A stretch of DNA of 64,000 bases from Slackia equolifaciens. GTDB lineage: Bacteria; Actinomycetota; Coriobacteriia; Coriobacteriales; Eggerthellaceae. Numbering within the stretch: position 1 is the first letter of the stretch; the number at the start of each line of letters is the position of its first letter. Under the pieces are notes generated by a model, which saw nothing but the letters and a program-made list of their open reading frames with translations, ran no database searches and had not been told where the DNA came from. Shown piece after piece: positions 11,027 to 19,689 of the stretch. A program made the position numbers and the translations under genes. The stretch covers positions 56,192 through 120,191 of the forward strand of contig NZ_QIBX01000005.1 in assembly GCF_003725995.1 (NCBI RefSeq). Direction: 5' to 3'.

Positions 11027-11461
11027 ATGAGAAGACGCGAAAGAACGCGCATCCTCGTGGACGGCGACCGGTCGCTTGCGCGCAGCATGGCGGCAGAGGT
11101 CGAACGCGCGTTTCCCGTCGAGGTGCTCGACGACCCGCGCGAGGGGCTGGTGATGGTCAAGGTGCGCGAATCCGCCAAGCGCCAGACGTTCTATCTGGGC
11201 GAGGCGCTGATGACGTCGTGCCGCGTGAAGGCGGGCGACGCTCAGGGTTTGGGAATCGTCATGGGCGACGATCGGGAGCTCGCCTTCGACCTGGCTCTGA
11301 TAGATGCGGCTTTTGCGCGGGATGGCGGGCCCATCGATACGACGCGGTGGGAGGAGCGCCTGCGCGCCGAGCGTGCGCGCATCGATGCCGAGCGCGCGCT
11401 TGAGCAGGCCGTCACCGGCAATACGCGCGTGGACTTCTCGACGATGGAGGTGGAGCTGTGA
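11027..11461 (+). CDS. phnG: Phosphonate C-P lyase core subunit PhnG
   Basis: Subunit of the PhnGHIJ core complex, which transfers the phosphonate to ribose and cleaves the C-P bond. 144 residues, close to the usual ~150, with the family patterns GLVMVKVRESAKRQTFYLGEALMTSCRV and GDDRELAFDLALIDAAF. The stop codon overlaps the phnH start by four bases. Identity rests on both sequence and its invariant place before phnH. Confidence 0.92.
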   Translation: MRRRERTRILVDGDRSLARSMAAEVERAFPVEVLDDPREGLVMVKVRESAKRQTFYLGEALMTSCRVKAGDAQGLGIVMGDDRELAFDLALIDAAFARDGGPIDTTRWEERLRAERARIDAERALEQAVTGNTRVDFSTMEVEL

Positions 11462-12084
11462 TCTCTCAGAATTCCGAAATCCATCGCATTCAGCATGCGT
11501 TCCGCACGACGATGGATGCGCTTGCGCATCCCGGGCGCGTCAACGTGCTCCCTCTTGCGGGCGGCGATTCCACGCCTACCGGGCTGGATGGCGCGTTGGA
11601 CACGCTCGTGCGCATGTTCGTCGACCAGGCCGTGACCTTCGCCTATTTGGGCGATGCGGTGCGTGAGCGAGCGATCGCCTCCGAAACACGTTCGCGTGCC
11701 GCAGGCGCCGCCCAGGCGGCGTTCGTGGTGGTTCCCTGCGGGTCCACCGATCCGACCGTAGCCTATGCGGTGGAAAAGGCGACGCCGGGCACGCTCATCT
11801 CGCCCGACAGGGGGGCCACCGTGTTCATCGGGTGCGACGGGCTTTCGTCCGACCCATGCGACGGCATGTTCGGGTTCGCGGTGAGCGGCCCCGGCGTTGC
11901 GGGCGAGGCATGCTTCTACGCGTCGACCGACGTATGGCAGCGCGTTCGCGAAACCCGCGGTGATGAGTATCCGTGCGGCATCGAAATCATGCTTGTGGAT
12001 GGGGCGGGGCGCATCGTGGCCATCCCCCGATCGTCTCAGGTTATTGCACTCGGCGCCTGCGTAAACGACGAGGAGGTGCGCTAA
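11458..12084 (+). CDS. phnH: Phosphonate C-P lyase core subunit PhnH
   Basis: PhnH, the core-complex subunit with a PLP-transferase-like fold that lacks the cofactor. 208 residues. The N-terminal HRIQHAFRTTMDALAHPGRV is a strong family signature. Overlaps phnG by four bases and phnI by one base, so the three are translationally coupled. Confidence 0.93.
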   Translation: MISQNSEIHRIQHAFRTTMDALAHPGRVNVLPLAGGDSTPTGLDGALDTLVRMFVDQAVTFAYLGDAVRERAIASETRSRAAGAAQAAFVVVPCGSTDPTVAYAVEKATPGTLISPDRGATVFIGCDGLSSDPCDGMFGFAVSGPGVAGEACFYASTDVWQRVRETRGDEYPCGIEIMLVDGAGRIVAIPRSSQVIALGACVNDEEVR

Positions 12085-13367
12085 TGGGCTACGTTGCCGT
12101 GCGAGGCGGAGGCCTCGCCATCGAGGAAAGCTTGAAGCTTCTCGAATACCAGCGCGCGCACAGCGGCGTCACCCTCGAGCCTGACGCGATTCGCCGCGCG
12201 TTTCCCGATGCGATAGACCAGGTGATGGGGGAGAGCTCGCTTTATGCGCCCGACCTGGCGGCGCTTGCGCTCAAGCAGGCCCGCGGTTCTATAGAGGAGG
12301 CCGTGTTCTTGCTGCGCGCGTTTCGCTCCACGCTCGAGCGCCCGTATGTATCACGTGCGGTCGATACCTCCGAGATGAGGGTTGACCGCCGCATTTCCGC
12401 TGCGTTCAAGGACATTCCCGGCGGCCAGGTGCTAGGTGCCACGCGCGACTACAGCCATCGCCTTATCGACTTCGACCTTGCCCATGAGACGCCCGAGGAT
12501 CAGCGTGAGTGTGCGGCGGAGTTGGAGCGTCATTTCGGAATCGAAGAAGGCGCGCTTGATGAGGCGTTGCTTGCGGCCGATACGCCGACCGAAGGCTCTG
12601 CATCCGAGGGACGTTATCCCAAGGTGCTCGATTATCTGCGCTCAGAGGGGATTCTTCCCATCTGCGACAACGATGACGCGGAGCCCGTGGATGTGACCAT
12701 GGGCGCTCTCGAGTTCCCCTGCGCGCGTTCCGCCCGCCTGCAAACGCTCTCCCGCGGCATGACTCAGGCGGTCGAGGCGTTTGGCTACGCGGCCATCCGC
12801 GGATACGGGCCGTCGCATCCTACGGTTGGCGAGCTTCGGCATGGCATGGCCGAGGTTTGCGTGGATGTGCCGGGCGAAGAGAGGTGCGATGCCGAGGACG
12901 CCTACTACCTCGGCAGCATCCCCCTCACCGAGGTCGAAAGCGTCTTCGAGGTCGAAACCGAGGAGGCCGGCGTCACCACACTCTCATTCGAAATCGGGTA
13001 TGGCCTGGTGATGGGCGGCGCTGAGACCAAAGCCATCGCCATGAGCGTGCTCGACCACTGCCTTGATCTGGGAGATGCGCGCTATCCCACGCAGGACGAG
13101 GAGTTCGTGCTGTACCACGTGGACGGCGTGGAGGCGCAGGGATTCATCTCGCACCTCAAGCTTCCGCACTATGTGACATTCCAGTCCAAGCTGGACACCG
13201 TGCGCACCGCACGTTCGCACGAGAGCGATGCGGAAGGGTCCGGGGCTGCGCCTTCCGATGCCGAAGCCGCGGATGTCGAGGCGCATGCCGCTGAATCCGA
13301 TGGCGGGGCTTCACCGGACGAAGCGAGCGCTGCGGTTGATGCGACCGTCGATGAGAAGGAGCGATAG
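12084..13367 (+). CDS. phnI: Phosphonate C-P lyase subunit PhnI
   Basis: PhnI has nucleosidase activity and, within the core complex, forms ribose-1-phosphonate triphosphate from ATP and the phosphonate. 427 residues. It starts with the family signature MGYVAVRGG and contains RRISAAFKDIPGGQVLGATRDYSHRLIDF and SHLKLPHYVTFQSKLDT. The last ~48 residues are an acidic, Ala/Ser-rich tail not found in the compact family core, probably disordered. The ATG overlaps the phnH stop. Confidence 0.94.
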   Translation: MGYVAVRGGGLAIEESLKLLEYQRAHSGVTLEPDAIRRAFPDAIDQVMGESSLYAPDLAALALKQARGSIEEAVFLLRAFRSTLERPYVSRAVDTSEMRVDRRISAAFKDIPGGQVLGATRDYSHRLIDFDLAHETPEDQRECAAELERHFGIEEGALDEALLAADTPTEGSASEGRYPKVLDYLRSEGILPICDNDDAEPVDVTMGALEFPCARSARLQTLSRGMTQAVEAFGYAAIRGYGPSHPTVGELRHGMAEVCVDVPGEERCDAEDAYYLGSIPLTEVESVFEVETEEAGVTTLSFEIGYGLVMGGAETKAIAMSVLDHCLDLGDARYPTQDEEFVLYHVDGVEAQGFISHLKLPHYVTFQSKLDTVRTARSHESDAEGSGAAPSDAEAADVEAHAAESDGGASPDEASAAVDATVDEKER

Positions 13368-13373
13368 GGACCG

Positions 13374-14219
13374 ATGGAACAGATGTACAACTTCGCGTTT
13401 TTCGACGAAGCCTCCAAGCGTGAGATTCGTCGCGCGATTATCAAGGGCATAGCCATTCCCGGCTATCAGGTGCCCTTCGCAAGCCGCGAGATGCCTATTG
13501 GACGCGGGTGGGGCACGGGCGGCCTGCAGGTGACGCTCGCCATCATCGGCGCCGACGATGTGCTCAAGGTTATCGACCAGGGCTGCGACGAGAGCGTGAA
13601 CGCCGTGAACATCAAAAAGCTCGTGGCTGCTACCACCGACGTGGAAGTGACCGAGGAAACGGGCGAGGCCACCATTATCCAGTCGCGTCACCGCATCCCC
13701 GAGCAGCCGCTTACCGAGGACCAGATTCTGGTGCTCCAGGTTCCCACACCCGAGCCGTTGCGCGATTTCGAACCGAGCGAGGCCAAGACGCGCGTGCTTC
13801 ACGCCGAGGCGGATTACACCGGAGCATGGCTGGGGCTGTTCGACCAGATTGTGAAGTTTGGAGCAACCACCACGGGCGCCGACCATCCGTGTCTGGTGAA
13901 CGAGCGCTACGTGATGGCGCCGAGCCCCATTCCGCGCTTCGACACGCTCAAGCTCAACGACGCCGACAACCTGACCATCTTGGGCGCCGGCCGTGAGAAG
14001 AAAATATACGCCGTTCCGCCCCATACCCATGTGGAACCGCTGGATTTCGAGGACTATCCGTTCCGCGTCGAGTCATTCGAAGGGCGCGCATGCCGTTTGT
14101 GCGGGGCGACCGATGTGTATCTGGACGAGTTCGTGGACGAGGTCACCGGTTCCACCGTATACCAGTGCAACGATACGGCCTGGTGCGCCAAGCGCCGCGC
14201 CGAGAAAGGCGGTGAATAG
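13374..14219 (+). CDS. phnJ: C-P lyase catalytic subunit PhnJ (radical SAM)
   Basis: Alpha-D-ribose 1-methylphosphonate 5-phosphate C-P lyase, the radical-SAM enzyme that breaks the C-P bond. 281 residues. The family's unusual cluster pattern C-X2-C-X21-C-X5-C is exactly conserved near the C-terminus (ACRLC...QCNDTAWC). Also present: the N-terminal NFAFFDEASKREIRRAIIKGIAIPGYQVPFASREMP region and the HTHVEPLDFEDYPF stretch. It lies 6 nt after phnI and directly abuts phnK. Confidence 0.97.
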   Translation: MEQMYNFAFFDEASKREIRRAIIKGIAIPGYQVPFASREMPIGRGWGTGGLQVTLAIIGADDVLKVIDQGCDESVNAVNIKKLVAATTDVEVTEETGEATIIQSRHRIPEQPLTEDQILVLQVPTPEPLRDFEPSEAKTRVLHAEADYTGAWLGLFDQIVKFGATTTGADHPCLVNERYVMAPSPIPRFDTLKLNDADNLTILGAGREKKIYAVPPHTHVEPLDFEDYPFRVESFEGRACRLCGATDVYLDEFVDEVTGSTVYQCNDTAWCAKRRAEKGGE

Positions 14220-15101
14220 ATGAGCGCTATGACGGTTGCTGCGGGCGGCTTCGCGAACGCGCAGGCGGCCGAGGCGCCCTGCCTTTCGGTTTCGCATCTG
14301 TCGCTCAAGTTCGGCAAAGGCTGCCCCGCATGCGAAGGGGAGCACGCCAAGCTCGAACGAAACGTGTGCCCCGTGTGCGGTACCGTGCACGCCGTGCGCG
14401 ACGTGAGCCTGGAGGTGTATCCGGGAGAGATCATCGGCATCGTGGGCGAATCGGGTTCGGGTAAAAGTTCGCTCATGAAGTGCATCTACTTCGATCAGCA
14501 GGCCACGTCGGGCGACGTGCGGGCGCTACCCTACGACGGCGGCGCGGAGAACATCCTCACGTGCTCGCCTCAGCAGAAGCGCTTTATTCGCAATTCCGTG
14601 TTCGGCATGGTGTATCAGAACCCGTATCTGGGCCTTCGCATGGATTTCTCCTCGTTGTCCAACATCGCGGAGCAGATGATCGCGGCGGGCGACCGCAACG
14701 TGGGGCACATGTGCGAACGCGGCTATTACCTGCTCGACAAGGTGAACATTCCTGCCAGGCGCGCGAAGGACGCCCCGGCGTTGTTCTCCGGCGGCATGCA
14801 GCAGCGCGTGCAGATCGCCAAGGCGCTCTCCAACAACCCGCCGATTCTGCTGCTTGACGAGGTGACCACCGGTCTCGACCTGTCGGTTCAGGCAAGCGTG
14901 CTCGATCTGATCCTGCGCATCAGGCGCGACTTCAACGTGAGCATGCTGGTGGTGAGCCACGACCTGGGAGTCATTCGCATGCTGGCCGACCGCACCTTCG
15001 TGATGCTCGATGGCCAGGTGATCGAGCACGGTCTGACCGATCAGATCCTGGAGGACCCGCAGCACGCCTATACCCAACAGCTGGTTTACTCCTTGCTGTA
15101 G
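14220..15101 (+). CDS. phnK: C-P lyase accessory ABC-type ATPase PhnK, with a four-cysteine insert
   Basis: ABC-family ATPase that docks on the PhnGHIJ core and is not a transporter. Walker A GESGSGKSS, signature FSGGMQQRVQ, Walker B ILLLDEV. It has a 20-25 residue insert before the Walker A strand (about residues 39-60) with two C-X2-C pairs (CPAC and CPVC), which looks like a zinc-ribbon knuckle; E. coli PhnK, as I recall it, lacks this. 293 residues versus about 250 for E. coli. Starts immediately after the phnJ stop. Confidence 0.92.
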   Translation: MSAMTVAAGGFANAQAAEAPCLSVSHLSLKFGKGCPACEGEHAKLERNVCPVCGTVHAVRDVSLEVYPGEIIGIVGESGSGKSSLMKCIYFDQQATSGDVRALPYDGGAENILTCSPQQKRFIRNSVFGMVYQNPYLGLRMDFSSLSNIAEQMIAAGDRNVGHMCERGYYLLDKVNIPARRAKDAPALFSGGMQQRVQIAKALSNNPPILLLDEVTTGLDLSVQASVLDLILRIRRDFNVSMLVVSHDLGVIRMLADRTFVMLDGQVIEHGLTDQILEDPQHAYTQQLVYSLL

Positions 15102-15112
15102 CGGCTCGCCTG

Positions 15113-15200
15113 GGGTGGCACGCCCTCCCGGGCGCGGAAGCCCGGGACTAAACAGGCCACTGGTCTGTTTACCGTGCGGAACTGCGCGTGGCGCACCCTC
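15113..15200 (-). repeat. Intergenic hairpin repeat, copy 2 (upstream of phnM)
   Basis: Inverted relative to copy 1: on the minus strand it reads CGCGCAGTTCCGCACG followed by the TAAACAG inner stem, then GTCCCGGG. The outer stem (GGGTG..CGCC with GGCGCACCC) is imperfect, with a 3-nt bulge; an inner stem CCCGGGC / GCCCGGG is perfect. About 88 bp, 11 nt after phnK and 65 nt before phnM. It is the shortest copy. Confidence 0.7.
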
Positions 15201-15265
15201 CCCCCGCGCCCCTCTCTCTAAGATCGCGCGAAAACGGCAAGACATCTTTCGAAAGGACCTTCTCC

Positions 15266-16612
15266 ATGCCTTCACCCGATATCAATTCAATGATCATACG
15301 CGGCGGCAACGTGGTGTGCGCCGACCGCATCCTCGAAAACCATGACGTGATAGTGCGCAACGGCGTGATTGAGGCGATCGCGCCCGCATCCGATTCGGCC
15401 TCCACCGTGCGACCGCTGTACTTCGCCGGCGCCGACGACACGGGCACGCCCGGCTTCGACATCGACGTGGCAACCGGTCTGCCCGTGGTGGACGCGCGCG
15501 GTGCTTATGTGACGCCCGGCATGGTGGACATTCATTCCGACTACATCGAAAACATCGCGAGCCCGCGACCCAGCGTGGTGATGGATCTTCCCACCTCGCT
15601 GTACAAATGCGACCGGGAGCTGGTGGGGCACGGTATCACCACCATCTACCACTCGCTTTCGGTCATGGGGCACGATGAGTTCAAACCTAAGCCTATCAGG
15701 CATTTCGAAAACGTGAGCAAGCTGCTCGACACCATTGGTGCCATGAAGGCGGGCGAGGAGCGCGACCATCTGATTCGCCACCGCATGCACCTTCGCGTGG
15801 AGCTCGATGCGGTCGATCGCTATGAAGAGATCAAGGGCTACCTCGAGCAGGGGCGGCTCGACCTGGTTTCGTTCATGGACCACACGCCCGGCCAGGGGCA
15901 GTACAGCGACATGCTGGTGTACCGCGAGACGGTGAACGGCTATCACGACGGCAAGCTTTCCCAGCAGGAACTCGACCGCATTGTTGCGGGGCGTCTGAAC
16001 TGCGAGAAGATGTCTTACGACCAGCTGGCCGAGCTTGCCGACATCGCGCGAGAGCAGGGCATTTCCATCGCCAGCCACGATGACGACTCCCGCGAGAAAG
16101 TGGATGTGATGCGCGGGCTGGGCGCGGCGATCAGCGAGTTCCCCATCAATGAGGAAACCGCTCGCTATGCGCTTGAAAGCGGTATGCACGCCATCGCGGG
16201 TGCGCCCAATGCCGTGATGGGTCACAGCCATTCCGGCAACCTTTCGGCACGCGAGGCGGTTGTTGCGGGCGTTGTCGACATCCTGTGCTCTGACTACTAT
16301 CCTGCCGCGCTTCTCGATGCGGTGTTCATCCTGAACAAGACCTGCGGCATCGATCTCGCCCGAGCCTTCGCCCTGGTGACCGTCAACCCGGCGCGCGCGG
16401 TCGGCATCGACGACGAGGTTGGAGAGGTGGCGCCGGGCAAGCGGGCCGACCTGCTGGTGGTGCGCGAGATCGGCACCGGCAACAACGGCGATACCATGCC
16501 CGTGATAACCCGTGCGTTCGTGGGCGGACATTCGGTGTACCGCACGCATTATCCCAGCCAGCCGTTTGGCTATGGTCGTCCCGCCGCCGATGCAGAAGGG
16601 ATTGGTGCCTAA
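15266..16612 (+). CDS. phnM: RPnTP hydrolase PhnM (alpha-D-ribose 1-methylphosphonate 5-triphosphate diphosphatase)
   Basis: Amidohydrolase-fold enzyme that removes pyrophosphate from ribose-1-phosphonate 5-triphosphate, giving the PhnJ substrate. 448 residues, longer than the ~380 of E. coli PhnM, partly through a ~25-residue insert at about 50-75. Metal-site elements: TPGMVDIHSDY, GITTIYH, the Lys/Glu region, SHDDDSREK and ICSDYYPAALLDAVF-like ILCSDYYPAALLDA. The ATG at 15266 has AAAGGACC at proper distance; upstream in-frame codons overlap hairpin copy 2 and are rejected. Confidence 0.94.
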   Translation: MPSPDINSMIIRGGNVVCADRILENHDVIVRNGVIEAIAPASDSASTVRPLYFAGADDTGTPGFDIDVATGLPVVDARGAYVTPGMVDIHSDYIENIASPRPSVVMDLPTSLYKCDRELVGHGITTIYHSLSVMGHDEFKPKPIRHFENVSKLLDTIGAMKAGEERDHLIRHRMHLRVELDAVDRYEEIKGYLEQGRLDLVSFMDHTPGQGQYSDMLVYRETVNGYHDGKLSQQELDRIVAGRLNCEKMSYDQLAELADIAREQGISIASHDDDSREKVDVMRGLGAAISEFPINEETARYALESGMHAIAGAPNAVMGHSHSGNLSAREAVVAGVVDILCSDYYPAALLDAVFILNKTCGIDLARAFALVTVNPARAVGIDDEVGEVAPGKRADLLVVREIGTGNNGDTMPVITRAFVGGHSVYRTHYPSQPFGYGRPAADAEGIGA

Positions 16613-16613
16613 G

Positions 16614-17318
16614 ATGTCCACGCCGCTGCTTTCTATCAAAGACCTATCCAAGTCGTTCGTGATGCACAACGTGAACCGCCGCGTGATGGGCTGCCAGCAC
16701 ATCAGTTTCGACGTGATGCCGGGAGAGTTCGTGGGCATCACCGGGCGTTCCGGATCGGGAAAATCCACCATTCTGCGTTGCATCTGGCGCACTAATCTGC
16801 CTGAATCGGGATCGATCCTCTACGATTCTGCCGCGTTCGGCGTGGTGGACCTGTGCACTGCGCCCGAGCGGCAGATGCTGTACCTTCGCGCCAACGAGAT
16901 GGGATACGTGTCGCAGTTCTTGAATGTCCTGCCGCGCCAGACCGCCTACGACATCGTGCTCAAGAGCGCGCTTGAGACGTATGGGGTGGAGCGCATGGAG
17001 GAGGCGCGCGAACATACCGAGCGCATGCTGCGTCATTTCGACATCGCCGAGAACCTATGGGAGCTGTTTCCGCGTACGTTCTCCGGCGGCGAAAAGCTGC
17101 GCCTGAACATCGCCGCCGCCATGATCAAGCGTCCGAGGTTCTTGCTGCTTGACGAGCCCACCGCGTCGCTGGACAATGCGTCCAAGGTGAAGGTGCGCGA
17201 GCTCATCGAACAGCTGAAGGGCGAGGGCACCACCATGCTGGGCATCTTCCATGACCTCGAGTTCATGGAGGGGCTTTGCGACCGCGAGTTCAATATGCAG
17301 AGTGGGGTCATAGTGTAG
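16614..17318 (+). CDS. phnL: C-P lyase accessory ABC-type ATPase PhnL
   Basis: Second ABC-family ATPase of the C-P lyase machinery; PhnK and PhnL are thought to remodel the core complex. 234 residues, the usual length. Walker A GRSGSGKST, LPRQTAYDIV after the Q-loop region SQFLNV, signature FSGGEKLRLN, Walker B FLLLDEP. It begins one base after the phnM stop codon. The family's gene order is altered here: phnM precedes phnL. Confidence 0.92.
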   Translation: MSTPLLSIKDLSKSFVMHNVNRRVMGCQHISFDVMPGEFVGITGRSGSGKSTILRCIWRTNLPESGSILYDSAAFGVVDLCTAPERQMLYLRANEMGYVSQFLNVLPRQTAYDIVLKSALETYGVERMEEAREHTERMLRHFDIAENLWELFPRTFSGGEKLRLNIAAAMIKRPRFLLLDEPTASLDNASKVKVRELIEQLKGEGTTMLGIFHDLEFMEGLCDREFNMQSGVIV

Positions 17319-17332
17319 GAAGAACTGCCGGG

Positions 17333-17445
17333 CATGGGTGCCGGGGATAGGCCCCATGCTCAAACAGTCCTGGCTCGCACAATCGCCCCACTGGGGCGAT
17401 TGGCTCGTGCGGAACTGCGCGTGGGACCTATCCCCGGCACCCATG
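17333..17445 (-). repeat. Intergenic hairpin repeat, copy 3 (upstream of phnPP)
   Basis: 113 bp bounded by a perfect 19-bp stem (17333-17351 with 17427-17445) whose sequence is unrelated to the outer stem of copy 1. Inside, in minus orientation, are the core (CGCGCAGTTCCGCACG), an inner stem CAATCGCCCC / GGGGCGATTG and the other shared segment (CAGGACTGTTTGAGCATG). It lies 14 nt after phnL and 77 nt before phnPP. Confidence 0.8.
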
Positions 17446-17522
17446 CGCAGGGGCGAAACCTTCTTAATGAGGGAAAGCGCCTTAGTCTTCTCGAGGGTTC
17501 TGTTGGTTGAGGGGATATTAGT

Positions 17523-18377
17523 ATGGCTAGTTATTCTTTGCGGGATGTGCTTGAAGGCTTGGGCGTGCTTTCCTCTGATGAGACGTTCAAGGCCGATCTC
17601 CATGTTCATTCGACTGTTTCTGACGGGTCGTGTACGTTTGCGGAGTTGCTTGACCAGGCGAAGGAACAGGGGCTTTCGCATATTGCGTTCACCAATCACG
17701 ATACGACGCATGGCTTGGCCGAAGCGGCTCGCTTGGCAGAAGAATCCGGCGTGCGCGTGATTGGCGGCATCGAGATAAGCGCGTACGACTTCGAACGCGG
17801 CCGCAAGGTGCATGTGCTGGGTCTGGGGCTTTCCGAGGATGCTCCCGCGATTGCGGCGCTGTGCACGCCAACGCTTGAAAAGCGTGATGCGAATACGCGG
17901 TGGCAGCTGGAGCAGATTATTCGTGCCGGATACGACGTGGATATGGAGGCCTTCGAACGCCTGTCCAGCGCCTCCACGTGCGCCTACAAACAGCACATCA
18001 TGGCTGCGCTTATCGACGAGCCTTATGGCACGCCGGCCTATAAGGCGCTCTACAATGCGCTCTTCAAGGGCGGCGGCATCGCTGATCGAGATATCGAGTA
18101 CGTAGATGCGCGCGATGCGGTGCGCGCCATCGTGGCGGATGGCGGGCTGCCGGTGCTCGCGCATCCCGGTCAGATGGATAGCTGGGATTTTGTGCCCGAG
18201 CTTGTGTCGTGCGGCCTGTCGGGTATCGAGAAGTACCACCACGACCACGATGCAGCCGACGAGGAGCATGCGCAGAATCTCGCCAATCATTTCGGCCTGT
18301 TCGTGACCGGCGGTTCGGACTATCACGGCGTCTTCGGCAAGCCCGCTCACCTCGGAGAGCGCTGGATCGAAGGGTAA
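17523..18377 (+). CDS. phnPP: PHP-domain cyclic ribose phosphodiesterase/phosphatase PhnPP
   Basis: PHP-fold metallo-hydrolase, 284 residues. Metal-ligand motifs are clear: DLHVHSTVSDG (about residue 26), TNHDTTHG, the conserved Glu in GGIEISAYD, LAHPGQ, and GGSDYHG near the C-terminus. A PHP enzyme encoded in the Eggerthella lenta phosphonate locus (Elen0235) hydrolyses 5-phosphoribosyl 1,2-cyclic phosphate at both ester bonds, finishing the C-P lyase pathway without PhnP. Position straight after phnL and absence of phnP/phnN in the window support the same role here. RBS GAGGGG lies about 10 nt upstream of the ATG. Confidence 0.88.
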   Translation: MASYSLRDVLEGLGVLSSDETFKADLHVHSTVSDGSCTFAELLDQAKEQGLSHIAFTNHDTTHGLAEAARLAEESGVRVIGGIEISAYDFERGRKVHVLGLGLSEDAPAIAALCTPTLEKRDANTRWQLEQIIRAGYDVDMEAFERLSSASTCAYKQHIMAALIDEPYGTPAYKALYNALFKGGGIADRDIEYVDARDAVRAIVADGGLPVLAHPGQMDSWDFVPELVSCGLSGIEKYHHDHDAADEEHAQNLANHFGLFVTGGSDYHGVFGKPAHLGERWIEG

Positions 18378-18400
18378 AACCTGCGATGTGGGCGCAGAAA

Positions 18401-18436
18401 GAAGGGGCGATATCGTATCGCCCCTTCGTATTTTTG
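18401..18436. terminator. Bidirectional terminator between phnPP and the AIM24 gene
   Basis: A perfect 12-bp stem (GAAGGGGCGATA / TATCGCCCCTTC) with a 3-nt loop. It is followed by TATTTTT on the plus strand and preceded by an A-rich stretch that serves the converging minus-strand gene. It closes the phn locus. Confidence 0.85.
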
Positions 18437-18454
18437 CCTGATGTGGCGGATTGT

Positions 18455-19216
18455 TTAGAACGCAGTGGGCGCCATGAGGACTTTTCCGGTGCCGCGGTAT
18501 ACGTTCACAAGGCCTTCGCCCGAGGCGGCCGAGCCGATGAGCGATTTGCCGGAACGCTCAACCGTGAACTCGAGCGAGCCGCTCCAAGCGAGCGCCATGT
18601 TGCCGTCCACCTTCAGCACGTCATTGTCGAGCGTGATTTCAATGAGCTCTTCCTTGGGGCAGGGCGATTCGATGGCGAGCGCGCCGTAACCCTGAAGTCC
18701 CAGGTTGAACAGGCCTTCGCCGCCGGCCACGGCAGAGGAGATGTTGGAGCGCATGATGGTCTGGTGCTGCAGGCTGGAATAGCAGGCCAGGAAGATGCCG
18801 TCATCGAGCACGATGGAGTTGCCCCAGTTGGCAACATCGATCAGGATGATATAGCGGTACGTAGGCTCGAGCACCATGATGCCGGTGCCCTCGTATTCGG
18901 GTTTGATGGCGCTTTCCTTGGTCACCGCGCCGCGCAGCGCCTTGGTGAACAGGTCGCCCGCGCCCTTGACGCCGGACGACAGACGCACGTCGCCCGCCAT
19001 CCACTGCATGGCGCCCGCCTGCACGGTGATGGGCGCCTGGCGCAGGTCGCACACCACCTGGCGGCGACGCACGTTCATCTCGCTGGCGAAATACGCGGTG
19101 ATGGCCGTCTCGGCGTTCACGCTCAAGTCGCGCTTCCATTCGATGACCTTGAAGGTTCCCAGCTCGTCAACGACGGTGACGTCATCGTTCTCGAGGAAAT
19201 TGCTGATGGTGAACAT
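18455..19216 (-). CDS. AIM24 family protein (DUF124)
   Basis: A 253-residue protein with the AIM24 beta-sandwich pattern: VQAGAMQWMAGDVRL, FTKALRGAVTKESAI, LIDVANWGNSIVLDDGIFLAC, AGGEGLFNLGLQGYGALAIESPC and ALAWSGSLEFTVERSG. Bacterial members have no settled biochemical function; they are often found beside stress-response or kinase genes, as here, though this one is on the opposite strand from the block that follows. No signal peptide or membrane segment. Confidence 0.85.
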   Translation of the reverse strand: MFTISNFLENDDVTVVDELGTFKVIEWKRDLSVNAETAITAYFASEMNVRRRQVVCDLRQAPITVQAGAMQWMAGDVRLSSGVKGAGDLFTKALRGAVTKESAIKPEYEGTGIMVLEPTYRYIILIDVANWGNSIVLDDGIFLACYSSLQHQTIMRSNISSAVAGGEGLFNLGLQGYGALAIESPCPKEELIEITLDNDVLKVDGNMALAWSGSLEFTVERSGKSLIGSAASGEGLVNVYRGTGKVLMAPTAF

Positions 19217-19548
19217 GCCTGCTCGCTTTCTCTTCGCCCTGCGGTTTGGGTGCTTTCAGCTGCTGGGGGTGCGCTTTTGGCGGGGCGGTTTGCAATGCCC
19301 CTGGTTGGTGCGCTACCGCGCCCTCAGACGGTGAAAGCAATATGTGGCATCGGCTGGTGCGGCCTGCGCTTGTCGCTTCCAGCGTGTCCACATCATAGTG
19401 CAGTCGTGCGCCTCATTTCGGTCAGGAATGGGAATTATTTCGCGTCGAGGCCGGGTCCTATGCAAAATTCGCGTAAACGGGACGTGCGGGGAGCGAACAC
19501 GAGGGCGGGCGTCTTCCGGTCCGGGCGCTGCCGGCTGCGGTTAAGTCG

Positions 19549-19680
19549 CAATGGCAAATTCGCGTTCGCTATGGCGGACTCGTGCAAACGAGGAGAAAAC
19601 GGGTTCGGCAGGCTGTGAACATGTCGCCATTGCGCAATCCGCGTCTGCTATGGCAGGTTCATGTAAACGAGGCAAAAACG
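19549..19680. repeat. Two ~54-bp degenerate direct repeats, period 79 bp
   Basis: Units at about 19549-19602 and 19627-19680 share the order AAT..CGCGT...GCTATGGC..G.TC.TG.AAACGAGG..AAAACGG. A shorter relative (GCAAAATTCGCGTAAACGGG) occurs near 19461. They occupy the 895-bp gene-free stretch 19217-20111 together with the MITE-like element. No coding potential was recognised. Confidence 0.5.
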
Positions 19681-19689
19681 GTCGGGGTC

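Noticed and set aside
17055..18350. A 431-codon minus-strand frame across phnL and phnPP
   Set aside because: Antisense shadow of two well-supported genes; it also spans hairpin copy 3.
18209..19618. A 469-codon plus-strand frame running from phnPP over the AIM24 gene
   Set aside because: Crosses a strong bidirectional terminator and is antisense to a recognised family.
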